64,000 nt of DNA from Rutstroemia sp. NJR-2017a BVV2 (GCA_002946415.1 NJPS01000043.1:186001-250000), one strand, 5' to 3'. Positions 46,972 through 60,007 are shown, numbered from the stretch's first letter. Notes: generated by a model not told the origin, from the sequence alone. Translations and numbers: made by a program.

Positions 46972-47279
46972 TCACTTTCTCCCACCAATATTGGGTATTG
47001 ATAAGATTAGGATGTGCAACTTCGTCGTCTCTGACTCATTGGGCAGGCTCAGGTTTTTTGTTTATGCAAGTCGCAAGGCTGATGTTGAAAGAGTTGGTGG
47101 AGTAAATTCTCGCTTGCGTCCAGCCCACCGAGTCCATCGGCCAAATCTTGGAAAAAGTTCCGACAAAGCTCAAGCACAAATGATGAGCTGTGACCAAAGC
47201 TAGGTTAATTCCTATTCTCCTTCACAACTCAACCCTCACCTCATTTTGATCATAATCATACCCGCATGTAGAGCTCACG
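46972..47279. promoter_or_regulatory. Divergent promoter of HTS1 and VPS33
   Basis: The start codons are 308 bp apart. The region contains GATAAGATTAGG-like and CCAATATTGG-like sequence near 46983-47010, including a CCAAT box, plus a TC-rich run just before the VPS33 ATG. Confidence 0.5.
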
Positions 47280-49618
47280 ATGGCTCCTCATGCTGGGTTT
47301 GATACTGATCAAATCAAGGACAAAGCAAGAAAGGATCTTCTGTATCTATTAGAGGGTGTAAGTAAGGACTCACCGTGCTCGAAAAGCACCAGGCCTCCGG
47401 CTAACACGTAGCTACCCATAGGTCCGCGGGAAGAAAAATCTGGTACTTGAGAAGAGCTTGGCTGGACCACTGGGCATAATTGTCAAATTCTCAACACTAC
47501 AGGATTATGGTGTCGATAAGGTGTTCTTCTTAGAGAACAACAACGCAGATGTTAGCCAACAGAATGTTGTATTCATCGCTCGCGGTGAGAGTGCGAAGCA
47601 TGCTCAATCAATAGCTGGTAGGTCCCACACCTTTCTCCTTGCACACAGTCCTTTTACATCATCTCCTCTCTGGGATCTTAAAGTAGACTCTTTAGCAGTA
47701 TTTCATCCACTCTATTTAGTCAGTCTTGATCCCTACATGAACAACTTTTCTGTATAACAGATAGCACGAACCTATGGGTCTTCTTCATCTGCACCTTGTT
47801 TTTGATACCATCAGAACGCGCTGACATTTACAGACCATATCAAGCGCATGCAACGAGAAAGCCAAACAGGACATGAATTCTCCATATTTTGGGTTCCTCG
47901 AAGAACTTTGGTGTCCGAGAAAATACTCGAAGAGGCCGGAGTCTTGGGTGATGCGAGCATTGCTGAATTTCCACTTTACTTTCTACCCCTCGAAAATGAT
48001 CTCCTTTCATTAGAATTGGACGACTCATTCGAAGATTTGTATTTACGAAAAGATCCAACCTCGACCTTCCTCCTCGCACGTGCCTTGATGCTCATACAAC
48101 AAAAACATGGCTTGTTTCCACGAATGACTGGACAGGGTGACAATGCAAAAAGACTTACAGACCTTCTTATGCGAATGCGGCAGGAATTGATTGCTGGCGA
48201 AGATACCAATGAGAGCAACAAATTTGGACTCAGCCCGAGTAGCACAATTGAGAGCCTTATTGTGATTGACCGCGAAATCGATTATGCGACTCCATTACTT
48301 ACACAATTGACATACGAAGGCCTAATTGATGAAGCTGTGGGAATTCAGCACAATCAAGCTGACGTTGACTCGGCAATTGTGGGATCCGCACCTCAACCTG
48401 CCCAAGGATCTTCAAAGGTTGTTGGTGCGCCGTCAGTACAAGCCAAAAAGAGGAAAATAATGCTAGATTCGTCAGACAAACTTTACGCACAATTGAGGGA
48501 CACAAATTTTGCTATTGTTGGACCTCTACTGAACAAAGTGGCCAGGCGACTTCAAGCTGATTATGACAGTAGACATGGAACCAAAAGTACTGCAGAACTA
48601 CGAGAATTCGTGAACAAGCTGCCTGGCTATCAGGCGGAACAGCAAAGTTTGAAGATCCATACGGGGTTAGCGGAAGAGATTATGAAGCATACTCGAACGG
48701 AACAGTTCAGCAGATTGCTGGAAGTCCAACAAAGTCTCGTTGCCGGTGCAGATCCTTCTTCACAACACGATGCCATCGAAGAACTGATTGCTAGAGATGC
48801 TCCTCTGTCCGAAGTCCTCCGACTGTTGTGCCTCGAGTCTTGCATATCTGGCGGTATCAAACCTCGCGATTTAGAGAATTTCAAAAGGATGATATTACAA
48901 GCGTATGGGTACCAGCACATACTGACTTTGGACGCATTAGAGAAACTACAACTGCTTCTTTCGCGTACATCTCCAATGGCATCGATGATACCGATGGCAG
49001 GATCTGGAACGGCCACTGGCCTGAAGACTAACTATACGTATCTGCGAAAGCACCTTCGCCTGATTGTTGACGAAGTTAACGAGCACGACCCAAATGACAT
49101 TGCTTATGTCTACAGTGGCTACGCACCACTTTCGATTCGACTCGTCCAATGCGTTCTACAGAAACAATACCTTATTTCAATGACTAGAGGAGGGAACGTC
49201 AACAATGCAGCAACTGTGGCTACTGGCGGAGCCTCTCAAGGCTGGCGCGGGTTCGATGATGCAGTGAAACATGTGCGTGGGCAAAGTTTTGATGAGGCAC
49301 AAAAGGGTGAAGACAAAGCAGTCAAGGCGAGAGCACTTTTGACCGGTGCTGGCGAAAAAAAGACCGTCTTCGTTGTATTCCTAGGAGGAATTACCTTCAC
49401 AGAAATTGCAGCTCTGAGGTTTATCGCAAAACAAGAGGAAGGTATGTTTGAAAACCACATCTTCCGTGCAGTCCGCAGGCTGGGTTACTAACAACTATAT
49501 AGCACGGAGGCAGATAATCATCTGCACGACTTCGATCATAAGTGGGAACAGAATGATGGAGGTTGCTATTGAGAAAGGCACGTTAGGAAAGGGCGGAGTG
49601 TTGGATGTAACCCCATGA
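47280..49618 (+). CDS. VPS33: VPS33, Sec1/Munc18 subunit of HOPS/CORVET
   Basis: Predicted 665-aa SM protein that templates and proofreads SNARE assembly for vacuole and endosome fusion. Exons are 47280-47357, 47422-47617, 47834-49441 and 49503-49618. The joins are LLEGVRGKKNLVLEKSL, QSIADHIKRMQRESQ and IAKQEEARRQIIICTTSI; the second intron is 216 bp, the others 61-64 bp. Family landmarks include FSIFWVPRRTLVSEKILEE, IVIDREIDYATPLLTQLTYE, a long domain-3a helical part and FLGGITFTEIAALRFI near the C-terminus. The last exon ends ...LGKGGVLDVTP. Its length fits fungal Vps33. It is divergent from HTS1. Confidence 0.93.
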
Positions 49619-50194
49619 AGCGATAGATATGAGGGCAAGGAAGAAAGATAAGACCAGGTAGGAAATTGAACTGCCATAGAAAGCTCACCAGTAATTTTAA
49701 TGAGAAAATAAATTCACCATCAAACACCGTGCTGTTGTTGTTCTTCATATGGTCTTACAACTGATAATATCAATCGTCCTACAAGTAAATCGCAGTGCAC
49801 CCTCAGCGGAGGATTTTGCTGTTTTGAGGTGGTCCTTGTCAAAACTAAGTCGGCACGTGGTCGCTATTAAAACAGCATCGTTTTGGCCGAATCTCTCGAG
49901 ACTTGATAGTTCCATATCGTACGACACATCGATCAAAATATCCTTTCTAGCCGTAGAAATACATTTTCACGGTTTATCCATCGACTGCCGACCATCTCTG
50001 AAGCATTGAATACATGGGATTCGGTACGGTGTGCGACATACATCGCAACATGTTGAATGTGACAGGTGAGGCCAATCCACGTGTGATACGTATATGTCTA
50101 TATTATGTCCATATGAAGGTTCTAATATCATCAGAACAGGCATCCAAGAGTATTTTTCATCGACTTAGTCAATAATAAGGGGTTGGAATGGTCC
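49619..50194. other. Intergenic region before the LSD1-type gene
   Basis: It holds the VPS33 3' UTR and the LSD1-type promoter/5' UTR. No gene seen. Confidence 0.5.
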
Positions 50195-53100
50195 ATGGAT
50201 GGTGTATCAATGGGCACTTCGTCTTCTCGCAATTTTGACCCTGACCCCTCCACTACCGAACATACTTTTATATCGAAGCATTCCAACGAAGTCATAGGAT
50301 CTAGCGACTCCAAGATGGCAACCACGATGGATACTCAAATAACCCAACAAGATGACTTAGGACATGATACATTGATGGGCTTGCAAGAATTGGACTCTCA
50401 CCTGTCCATTTTTGAGTCTACGGAGACCGGATTAGATACATCCACCCCGGGTGCTATATCACCTCCTGGCTTCGACACAGCAATTGACACCATTGAGGAC
50501 TCCTCTAACACAATTGTTGTTGAGTCGCCCACTGAATATCAACACTCTGATATCAAACCCCGTGCAAAGCCAAAGGAAACTAAACCAGGTTTCAACATCA
50601 TCAACAAGTACGTATTGGCCACTCTCATCCTTTTGTCTTTGACGTGACTACGGGCCAAATCAACAGGTCTTTAATATTGACCTCTTTATTACAGAACAAG
50701 TCGTCCATCGGAGTACTCGTCTGATGGTCATGTACACCTGAAACCTGAAAGTGCTCGAGATTCTTTGGCCTCATCAATGACTACAGATCAAGACGACGCA
50801 TCCTCGGGTCTCTCCTCATTATCAAGCAACCCTACCTCTCCAGCCGACTTCGACAATCAATCTAGAGATGCTGCAAAAGCATCATCTATAGATGGAAATA
50901 GACAAAAATATAATGTACGTCCGAAGGAATCAATACCGCCCGAGCTCCACCCGGCGGAATATGCCAGACAATGTATTGCGGCAGCCGAATCATCGCGGCT
51001 GAATCCCTACTCCTTACACCCGGAGGAGTACCATTTGTTGCGTAGGCATATCAGTCATCAACAAGTCACGACGTATCTTAATATCAGAAATGGCATCCTT
51101 AGATTATGGACTCGAAATCCTGCTATACATGTGATGAGAAACGAAGCTATTGGTTGTGCGAAAGATGTCCGGTGGTTCGAAGTTGCTCGAATATGCCATG
51201 AGTGGTTAGCTCGTCGCGGCTACATCAATTATGGTTGTCTGGAAAATCCTGAATCCACAAAAGATCAACGCAAGAAACTGAAGACCAAAAGAAAGAGAAG
51301 AACAATCGCCGTGCTTGGTGCTGGCATGGCGGGTTTAGGCTGTGCAAGACAGCTTGAAGGCCTCTTTGCCCAATTTGAGGATCGTTTCCACGAAATGGAC
51401 GAAGAACTACCTCGCGTGATCATTCTGGAAGGCAGAGATAGAATTGGGGGTCGTGTGTACTCACGGCAGTTCAAAACACGACCAAAATACCCAACGCTCT
51501 ATCCAGGGAGCCGGCACACAGCGGAAATGGGTGGCATGATTATCACTGGTTTTGATCGTGGCAATCCTTTGAACATCATAGTTAGAAGGCAACTTGCCTT
51601 ACCGTATCACCCACTCAGACCTGACACAACGATATATGATTCTAGTGGGCAACCTGTGGACCTTCAAAGAGACCAGCAAGCAGAGAAGCTCTTCAATTAT
51701 ATCCTAGACCGCGTTAGCGAATACAAGTTCAAGCTTCCTGTGTCACCGCTCATTGATGGCGACAAGGATCATTTAGACGCTGGACGCGATGGTAATGGTG
51801 ATGGGTCAAGAACCATCAGCGAAGCTGAAAACCGGACTAGTATTCCTGCACAATCTACGACTAGCGAGAAAACCCCTGGGTCTGCTGAAATACAGATGGT
51901 TCCTGTTTCATCTGATAGACTTACTGGCAGGGCGCACCTTGAACCTGGAATCCCAGCCGTGCACACTGCCGCATATAAGGCTCGTGAAATTGGCTGGAAA
52001 TTGAGAGAAGGCGTTGGTATTGAATTCGATCTAGATCTCGAAAGAGCAACGAACGCTAAAGATGCCACACTTGGATCGGTCTTTGATGACGCAGTCCGGC
52101 AATACATGCGAATAATCGATTTTACTCCCCTTGACCTTAGATTGATCAATTGGCATGTCGCCAATCTGGAGTATAGCAACGCCATTACCTGCAGCAAATT
52201 GAGCTTGGGAGGCTGGGATCTCGACGCTGGAAATGAATGGGAGGGAGCCCACTCAATGGTTAGTCACACAGTTCATTCACAAATCATTCACAGTTCATTA
52301 TCCTTCCAAGGGGAATCTTCGGCTATTCAGATTTCAACACATTCATACTCCTGCCTCACCAGTGTGATTATGCATGTTAGGACACCAAAGTAGGATGTCT
52401 CATGGCTTCTCTCATTTCCTTCTTCGATCCCCCACTTTCTTTTGACTCAATTTGTTTCCACTCCACTTCATTCTGTTCATCAACATTTGGGAAGCGATTC
52501 ATTCACACCACGACTACAATCTACTCAAAGCACTATCTTCCGTCTATCTGCTGCTCATCATGCCTTTCGCTGCCAGCGATTCCACCAATGCTCAAGAGCT
52601 CTTAGTACTAGCTACTTGGGCTTGTCTCACTTCAGAAAGCTGGATTAATCCCCGATTTCGACATATTATACAAAGCCAGACGATGTTAAAAGGATTAGTT
52701 GCTGATATTGGCCCTGTATTCTGTGATGGATTGTTCAATGTATTGCAAGCTGCATCATCACCTTCTGTTGAATGGTTCGCATCCCTCTCACCAGTGGTTC
52801 CCAAGAAGGTCTGGGGAATCTATGTCGTTGTTCTTCGGAAACTGGAGGAGTCACCTCTCCTTTACATTGGCTCTGGCACCTCTACCATCAATGGAGTTCA
52901 GCCTAGGATGAGAAACTACTAGTTTGGACAAGTTCTTCCACAATATGTCAAGAAGGCTTTGGCTGATGGATATGAAATCGATAACACCGCTTTGCTCATG
53001 TATTGTCCTATCCCAGATGCCACCCAGATACCTACTCTTCGTACCGTCATGGTCGCCATGGAGGCCGCATTCGCTTGTGTGTTCTGGACCATGAACAACA

Positions 53101-55064
53101 GGACCAAGAATTATGGATTTGATGAAATATCTATCTGGGATCGAAAATCATTCGATTACAAGGGACTATGCAGTCATAATCCTTTGTATGAGCCTATCAA
53201 GGGTGAATTTAATCTCACCGAAGAGGAGCTTGCAGAGATTGATGCAGCAGGCAAGGAACACAAGCGGGAATATGGACGAAATCTACGAGCAAATCCTACT
53301 GAAAAGTATCTCCTTGGGGTCAAGAAGAACAGACAAAAGCAGAAACCTGCTATACAAGCTGCCCACAAAGCTGCAATCAAGGACAAGCTGTTCCACTGTT
53401 CAGTGTGTAATATTTCGTTCCGAGATAAGCACAAGCTCAGCGAACACAATAACACTACTCGCCACCTCAAACAAGTTCCCAATGGAGATAGCGACTTCAT
53501 ATGTGGTGTTTGCCAAATTTCATTCAAGTACCAATCGAACTTCAATCAGCACAAAACCAGCCAAGGCCATATCCGGAAAACGGCCGAGTCGAGCTCCCGC
53601 TCGGCTTAGGCTGTGCAGTTCAATGCCGTTTTTTTTTTTTTCTTTTTTGGAACATCAGCATCATTAAATTACAACATTTGCTAATCGAATAACCGACAGA
53701 TCATAGGAGGCTACCAACAAGTTCCGAGAGGGTTGCTAAATTGTCCGACGCCCTTGGATGTTAGAAGGGGCCATGCCGTAAAACGCATCGTCTATAACAA
53801 GGATGATGCTCAGAAATCAGTCATTGAATGCGAGAATGGCGAAGCTATCGAAGCTGACCATATCGTTTCTACTATCCCCTTGGGTGTTTTGAAACAGAAA
53901 AGGATTCAGTTTGAGCCAGCTTTGCCTGACTGGAAGACTGGCGCAATTCGACGGATTGGATATGGAGTTCTTAACAAAATCGTCCTCGTTTACAAGGAGC
54001 CGTTCTGGGATCTAAGTAGAGATATTTTTGGGACCCTCCGCAGCCCCCCAAACCGATTTACTTTGGATCAAGGGGAATACTTTACTCAGAGAGGAAGATT
54101 CTTTCAGTGGTTCAATTGTACAGAAACTTCAGGCTTGCCGACTCTCCTGGTGCTCATGGCTGGTGATGCAGCTTTCTGGACAGAAAAGACCCCGAACAAC
54201 GAACTTGTCAGTGAAGCCACCAGAGTGCTAAAGACCGTTTTTGGAGATGCTGTTCCCACACCAGCAGAGGCAATCGTAACACGATGGGGACAAGACGAAT
54301 TTTCTCGTGGCAGTTACTCTTATACTGGACCTGACTTTCAACCTGACGATTACGAGGTTATGGCACGGAATATAGGCAACCTCTTCTTTGGTGGAGAACA
54401 TACTTGTGGCACTCATCCTGCTACTGTTCATGGAGCTTATATCTCTGGGCTGAGAGCAGCTTCTGAGGTTCTAGAAGCTATCATTGGTCCAATTGAGGTT
54501 CCAGTGCCACTGATCCCACCTAAGGAATCTGCATCGAAGAGAAAGGCATCTGCTGTCGAAGAGCAAAAGGATCCAAAGCAAGCACGTCTAGAGGCATATG
54601 AGATTGAGATATGGAATGCAATATATGCAAAACTCGGCGATCGACCATGGAAGCCGCCGAAGAACCATGCCAATGCTTATCAGCTGTACAGCAAAGATAT
54701 GTGGGAACAAGCCAAGAGAAAATGTGAGGAAGGGCGAAGGCCTGGCAAAGGCAAGCCAATTACGAATGAAGTCAAAAAGATGATAAGCAAAATGTGGAAT
54801 GAGGCTCCTGAAGATGTCAAAAAACCATACGTTGAAAAAGCCCATGAACGAAAACAAGCATACGCAGCTGCTGTTGCAGATTATACGGTCAAGGCTGCGA
54901 AATGGGACAAAGATGCGTGGGATTTCCGATTAGAGTATGAGAGAGAGCATCCTAGTTTACCAGGCCCAAATGAAGAGATTGGCAGTCCGTGGCGACGTGA
55001 TAGAAGGGCAAAAAGACTTACCTCAGGTTATGCGGAAGATTCTGGGTCGGAGCTCGATTTGTAA
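50195..55064 (+). CDS. LSD1/KDM1-type lysine demethylase with SWIRM and HMG box
   Basis: Predicted 1,113-aa nuclear FAD-dependent amine oxidase, which in its family removes mono- and dimethyl groups from histone lysines. Exons are 50195-50607, 50695-52258 and 53700-55064. Intron 1 is 87 bp. Intron 2 is 1,441 bp and carries a separate gene; the join reads WEGAHSM-IIGGYQQVPRGL, exactly in frame. Residues 1-215 are acidic, Ser/Thr-rich and disordered. SWIRM spans about 219-320. FAD binding begins with VLGAGMAGLGCARQLE near 343. A low-complexity insert (about 500-540) splits the substrate domain. FFGGEHTCGTHPATVHGAYI near 887 closes the FAD site. An HMG box (about 976-1050) and an acidic tail end the protein. 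The SWIRM-oxidase-HMG order is typical of filamentous fungi. Confidence 0.92.
52560..53609 (+). pseudogene. GIY-YIG nuclease-like / C2H2 zinc-finger gene, interrupted by an in-frame TAG
   Basis: A 350-codon frame nested in intron 2 of the LSD1-type gene, same strand, broken only by TAG at 52920-52922 (codon 121). Before it, VWGIYVVVL (GIY at 86-88) and LLYIGSGT (YIG at 102-104), then RMRNY, match the start of a GIY-YIG nuclease fold. After it, FGQVLPQYVKKALADGY continues without frame change. A helical part follows, with LCSHNPLYE and a basic linker. Two C2H2 fingers of CxxC-x12-H-x5-H type close it (FHCSVCNISF and FICGVCQISF). GIY-YIG plus zinc-finger proteins of this kind seem to be dispersed in ascomycete genomes, which is my recollection. 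The stop makes it a pseudogene, unless it is read through or is sequencing error. A single upstream ATG at 52560 fits. Confidence 0.7.
53629..53648. repeat. T tract at the end of the nested gene
   Basis: A run of about 12 T, one C and 6 T lies 20 bp after the nested gene's stop. It is T on the coding strand, so it is not a poly(A) tail of a retrocopy. It may serve as the branch-adjacent pyrimidine tract of the host intron or simply be a simple repeat. Confidence 0.75.
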
Positions 55065-55541
55065 AAGATTTCTTTCATTAACTTTACGTTCGAATTGTAC
55101 GATATGTTGTGAAGAGGGATCATTCATAAACACCTGGAGTTCTCTGCTGCATGGTTTGGAAGCGCATATTTAACTGGGGATGATGGTCTATGGCGGCGTA
55201 TGGATGGACTCATGGTGGGCGATGGATGGTCAAACTTGAGCGTATCGAAGGGTGCATATAGCTCTTTTGGCTTCCTTTGCATCTGTACCTACTTAAATTT
55301 CAAACACATAAATGATACAATAAAGCTTTTCGAATTAATTTACAAGAGTGTCGATGGAGGGTGCCGTTTGCTCATCTCAAAAGTGCTCACCGACAATACG
55401 TGGACCGATAGGACGAGGGGTTCATCGATCCGTTCATATACCCCGGCACTCGCTAAAACGAACCTCGAACGTCAACCCCTCCATCGTCAACTTTGACAAC
55501 ACAAGCTTTATACCTCTCTATACAAACAACTACACCTCAAA
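55065..55541. other. Intergenic region, LSD1-type gene to CAP2
   Basis: It holds the LSD1-type 3' UTR and the CAP2 promoter. Short frames only. Confidence 0.5.
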
Positions 55542-56595
55542 ATGGCGGAAGTTGACCAATTCGACAGCGCGCTGTAAGTTTATATTCCCATATATCGCCA
55601 AATTATACATAGGAACCGTACTATGAAAGGCACAAACAGAAGAAATTGCTAACACCTCTCCGCTCACAGGGATCTCCTCCGCCGCCTCAACCCCAAACAC
55701 ACAACCACCCACCTCAACTCCCTAATCGATCTCGTGCCCTCCCTTACCGAAGATCTACTTAGCTCCGTCGATCAACCGCTCACCATCTCACGTTGCCGCA
55801 AAACCGGCCGCGATTACCTGCTCTGCGACTACAACCGCGACGGGGACAGTTACCGATCGCCATGGAGCGGAGAGTTCGAGACACCTGTTGGCGGAACGAC
55901 ACCAGGCGGGGTCGATGAGTCAGGAAATAATGACGGTGCCGGTGAAGGTGCAGTGCCTAGTGAGCGGGTGAGGAAGATGGAGATCAGAGCCAATGAGGCG
56001 TTTGATGTTTATAGGGAGTTGTACTACGAGGGGGGAGTGAGCAGTGTTTATTTTTGGAACTTGGATGATGGGTTTGCGGGTGTGGTTCTGTTGAAGAAAG
56101 GTTTGTTGCGTCTTCCCGAAGCTTCCACTTCAATATTTCCCTTCAATTATTTCTATTATGTACGTTTATCTGGGTATAAAACAAAGCTAATCAGTTGGAA
56201 CAGTTGCACCTAAATCCAGCAGTTCCTCCGGGTCCTGGGACAGCATCCATGTCTTTGAAGCTGTCGACCGCGCCCGCACCGCACACTACAAACTCACTTC
56301 GACCGTAATTCTCTCCTTGTCAACAGGAAACCCCGAGTTGGGCGATATGGACCTTAGCGGTAACATGACCCGCCAAATCGAATCCGATTTACCGATTCAA
56401 GATGATGCAGAACACGTGGTTAATATTGGACGATTGGTCGAGGATATGGAGTTGAAAATGAGGAATTTGTTACAAGAGGTGTATTTTGGAAAGGCGAAGG
56501 ATGTCGTGGGTGATTTGAGGAGTCTGGGCAGTCTGAGCGAAAAGGCTGGGGAGAGGAAGGTTAGGGGGGAGATGTTGGAGGGTATGAAGAAGTAA
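55542..56595 (+). CDS. CAP2: F-actin capping protein, beta subunit
   Basis: Predicted 284-aa CapZ beta, which with the alpha subunit caps actin barbed ends at cortical patches. Exons are 55542-55573, 55670-56100 and 56204-56595. The joins read [16 protein letters not shown] and [20 protein letters not shown]; the second intron needs an inner acceptor (GAACAG at 56203), since the later CCAG breaks frame. Landmarks are [57 protein letters not shown] and [13 protein letters not shown], all diagnostic. A Gly/Asp/Asn-rich insert (about residues 75-95) is longer than in animal CapZ. Length is normal. Confidence 0.95.
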
Positions 56596-59500
56596 GGGGC
56601 TAAATCATTTACTGGCTCGGGAGAATTGTAGATGGGTTGCAATGTATAGATACGCCTGGCTGGGTGATCATATTGAGTATGGAAAATGAAAGAATGATTC
56701 GGTTGCATAAGTATCTATACATTATGCTAGTTGTGTGTTATCCCAACATCTTCTACCAAGACGTAGACAAATCGTAGTGATACACCAGAAATTACTTCTT
56801 ATTCTGGAAGATGAACAACATCTATCGATGGTAGAACCGAATCATTATGTTAATGAACCGATCACATCTCGCTCACAGCATGGTATCCTCTCTACACACC
56901 CCTTGATGAGTGCATTAGTACCACCACCAGCATACTTCTACCATCATGCGATTACAATCGAACCTGATCCCTCAAATCAAGACGTACCTATCGGCCCTTA
57001 AGATGCTCAGCTTGCAACTGTCCATCCTATACTTCTTAATTGAGCCACCCACCATACGATGATCAACATGTCAATATCAGGCTATATACTGCCATCGTAT
57101 CAATGCCCTTCGTGTCAGTAAAAGTATTCCCAGCTGTCTGCGTGTTATTATCCGGAATATGCTGGATATAAGCAGTTAAACGACGTAGGGTATGCCACAC
57201 GAGTAATATCCAACCGGATGACTCCCACCGCAGATGGGCGGTTTCCCTCTGATATCACACTACCATGGTATTATTGCACCTAATGTGGCTTCCACGGCGC
57301 ATAGGGCTACGCCTAGGTAGGGGCATCGTATACAGGGATTGCTGTGATAGCAGTAAGTGCCGGTAAGCGGAGGATGCTCGCCAAAAAATACCTGTCGATA
57401 TCTGGCTTTATATAACGATCGAGCAAGGCCTTCTCATCTATAAAATTTCGATACGAGTGCGATTCTTTTGGTTCGGTTCCCGGGGCACCGGGTGCCGGTG
57501 ACATCGACACACGACGACGTGGCTGGCAAGGCAACATCGACTCCTGGTAGCATGTAGGAACCACATTCGTGACACCATTCCCACGGCACAGACAGTCTGA
57601 TCACGGATCTAAGCCTCGATGTAATTTTATCTACCACATGCAATGCACTATCGATTTGGGACGACAAATGTAATCTCGTGGGCAGATGAGTTTGTATCAC
57701 CGCTCATCTTTCTTTTCATTTGCCAAGCCGTCCGAGGGATATCTCTGTACTCCCCATTGTATCAAAACTTCAACCGTTCTCGCATCCTTCTAGAAAGCCG
57801 GTACTCATCTACCAAGATGCGACCCGGATCCGAATAGAGCAGACGTTAATGTAACCTTGTAATAAGATGCTGCATGCAGCATTTGAAATCATGATCACCA
57901 CGCGACGAAAAGCTACATGCGTGGGAGATGAACAGTTTAAGGGGTCTGCAGCGTTGCTACTGCGCAGCTCCCGTTTCGAAAATTTTCGATGCATGCACTG
58001 GATTGTGCGATGGAAGGTCGAATGTCGGACAAAGGAAGCAAATAGGGGAAATAAAACATGGGTGAAAGGGGGTTGGTAATGACTTGCATGTTACTTGCAT
58101 GCAAGAAGCAGGTTTCGTGCTCGAAAGAAAGACCGGAAGGCGTGCAACAACGTGTTCTGCACGTAACATTCAAGCGATACGTTGTGTTCACTGTCGACCA
58201 TGGCTCCTTACTGCTGTATTACGGCTTTGCGTATCACAAGCTCGGTAGAGGCCTCTTCCTGTCTATACACCCTTCCGACATACGAAATTTCAAGGTTCTG
58301 CGATTTTTGCAAGTCTCCTTTCCACGTAGCGGTTGCGCTGCGACTAGCGAGGCTGAGGGAACTTTGCAAGGTTATTCGTTTGCTTCGTGTTGGTTCCTTT
58401 TCGAAATGCATGCGAGATTAAAGCGTTAGAGTTTGGAAATTTTCGTCCGGACCTGGATGAAGGTTACACCAGGATAAGATTTTCTGAAGTACCGAAATCT
58501 GCTTTGCCACAGTGGAACGTCCATGCTGCTTTTGAGTACGTACCTCGACTCCGGAATATTTGTCGATTTTATTGCATCATTGCCGGCCAGTTCTCCGCAA
58601 AAGTGGCAAGATTGTCAAAAGTTTGGTAAACTAAAGGTAGCATCCGCAGGAAGCGGCAACTAAAATGAAAATGGACAGGGAAACACAGGCAAGGGACACG
58701 AGAATTCGAACCCCAATCAATATAAAACCAATGAAACCAAATGTGAGATGTACAAAAGAAGTAATTTGCCAATCTTCCAACCCTTCTAGAAGCACTTTGG
58801 ATAAACACCAACCCAGGAGACTCCATGCATGATCCGACAACCTGCCAGCAGAGTGCATGGTCGACTGCAAACAAATGAAGATATACTCCGTAAATAACCA
58901 GAATCGTCGGATGTAACCAATTGATATGTAGATTCCACTTTCAGGCGTTTTCCTTTCGATGGTCCCACATAAAAGTAGATCATCACACACTGGATTCGTA
59001 ACAGAATCGCTCGTAACATGTAATAGCAAGAGGAATATATCGCCATTTCTTCATCATTCTATCGTATCATACTAAAGTATGGAGATAATGAGCAGGCCCC
59101 CAATGCCGAAACACCACTACAAACTGCGGGACTGCCCAATAAAACATACAACCCATCTTAACACATGGTGTTAAGACTCCTTCGATGGCAGCAGAACCTC
59201 GACTTGGTTGCACCTATCGGTAGATCATTCATGCCACTTGATATGAAATCATCGTTTGCGCTCACATCAACTTGATATTGTTTGTAAACTTCCAATCTTT
59301 GACTGCATTCCCTATCGTGTTACCGGCGCACACATGTCTTAAATTGCATTATGTGCAATCTGAAAAGAAAGTTACCTACTAGGCGGGTAAGTAGTGTAGT
59401 GTTCACCAAATTGCTCCTTCCTGATTTGCTGGTCTCACTTGCTCGGCTCTACCCGCATGTTATGATTCGAATCCATTTTCGTATATACTGTAGACTGTAG

Positions 59501-59971
59501 AACCACATCCGTCGAGATTCCTCGATGTCATAGGTCATGAAATCCGAGGCAGAGTCAAGGGCAAAGGAATGACGGCAGGGTGATGTTCGGAGAAGGCTCG
59601 TCAGATAACGCAGGAGCCCAACCGATGTATGGGCTGCGTTCTGGTTCGGTGGGAGAAAGTAAAAGGAAATGGGGATGGAGAGAAAGGGGAAAAACGGGCA
59701 TGATAATCATCCGAACTTTGGGGAGAACAGAAGGAAAGTTTCGATGCAGTCACTTTTGCAAACCTTAACAGACCCCGTTAAGCCCCAATCAGGACCCAAA
59801 CAGAGCTTACTCTACATGATACACAGACCCCGACTACTCGGATTACCCAGGGCTTGTCAGGACTCAGGACGCAAAATGACTAGCAGAGAGTTGTAAAGGA
59901 ATTACATCCGAAGGGCCCTTGCAGTTGCGTTGCTTGCATTGGCTAGTACGCTGCTGTGTATATATAGTACA

Positions 59972-60000
59972 AATAAGACTAATAAAGACTAATAAGACTA
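59972..60000. repeat. AGACTAATA short tandem repeat
   Basis: Three imperfect copies of an AGACTAATA(A) unit, directly after a TATATATAG sequence and before a CT tract, upstream of the epimerase gene. Confidence 0.7.
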
Positions 60001-60007
60001 CGCAGGA

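Larger units (their letters stand above)
52259..53699 (+). other. Enlarged intron hosting a nested gene
   Basis: This 1,441-bp intron (GTTAGT donor, GCTAATC branch-like site, CCGACAG acceptor) interrupts the oxidase domain. Other introns in this window are mostly 47-150 bp. The left end has a short direct repeat (CACAGTTCATT twice near 52265-52298). A CT-rich stretch of about 100 bp precedes the nested ATG and looks promoter-like. The right end has a T tract, then about 50 bp that may be the original intron end. Confidence 0.85.

Noticed and set aside
53629..53648. T tract as poly(A) evidence for retroposition of the nested gene
   Set aside because: It is T on the coding strand, the wrong orientation for a poly(A) tail on the nested gene's mRNA.
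58690..58720. tRNA candidate on the minus strand (GGTTCGAATTC B-box-like)
   Set aside because: The flanking bases do not form a T stem and no acceptor or anticodon stem was found.
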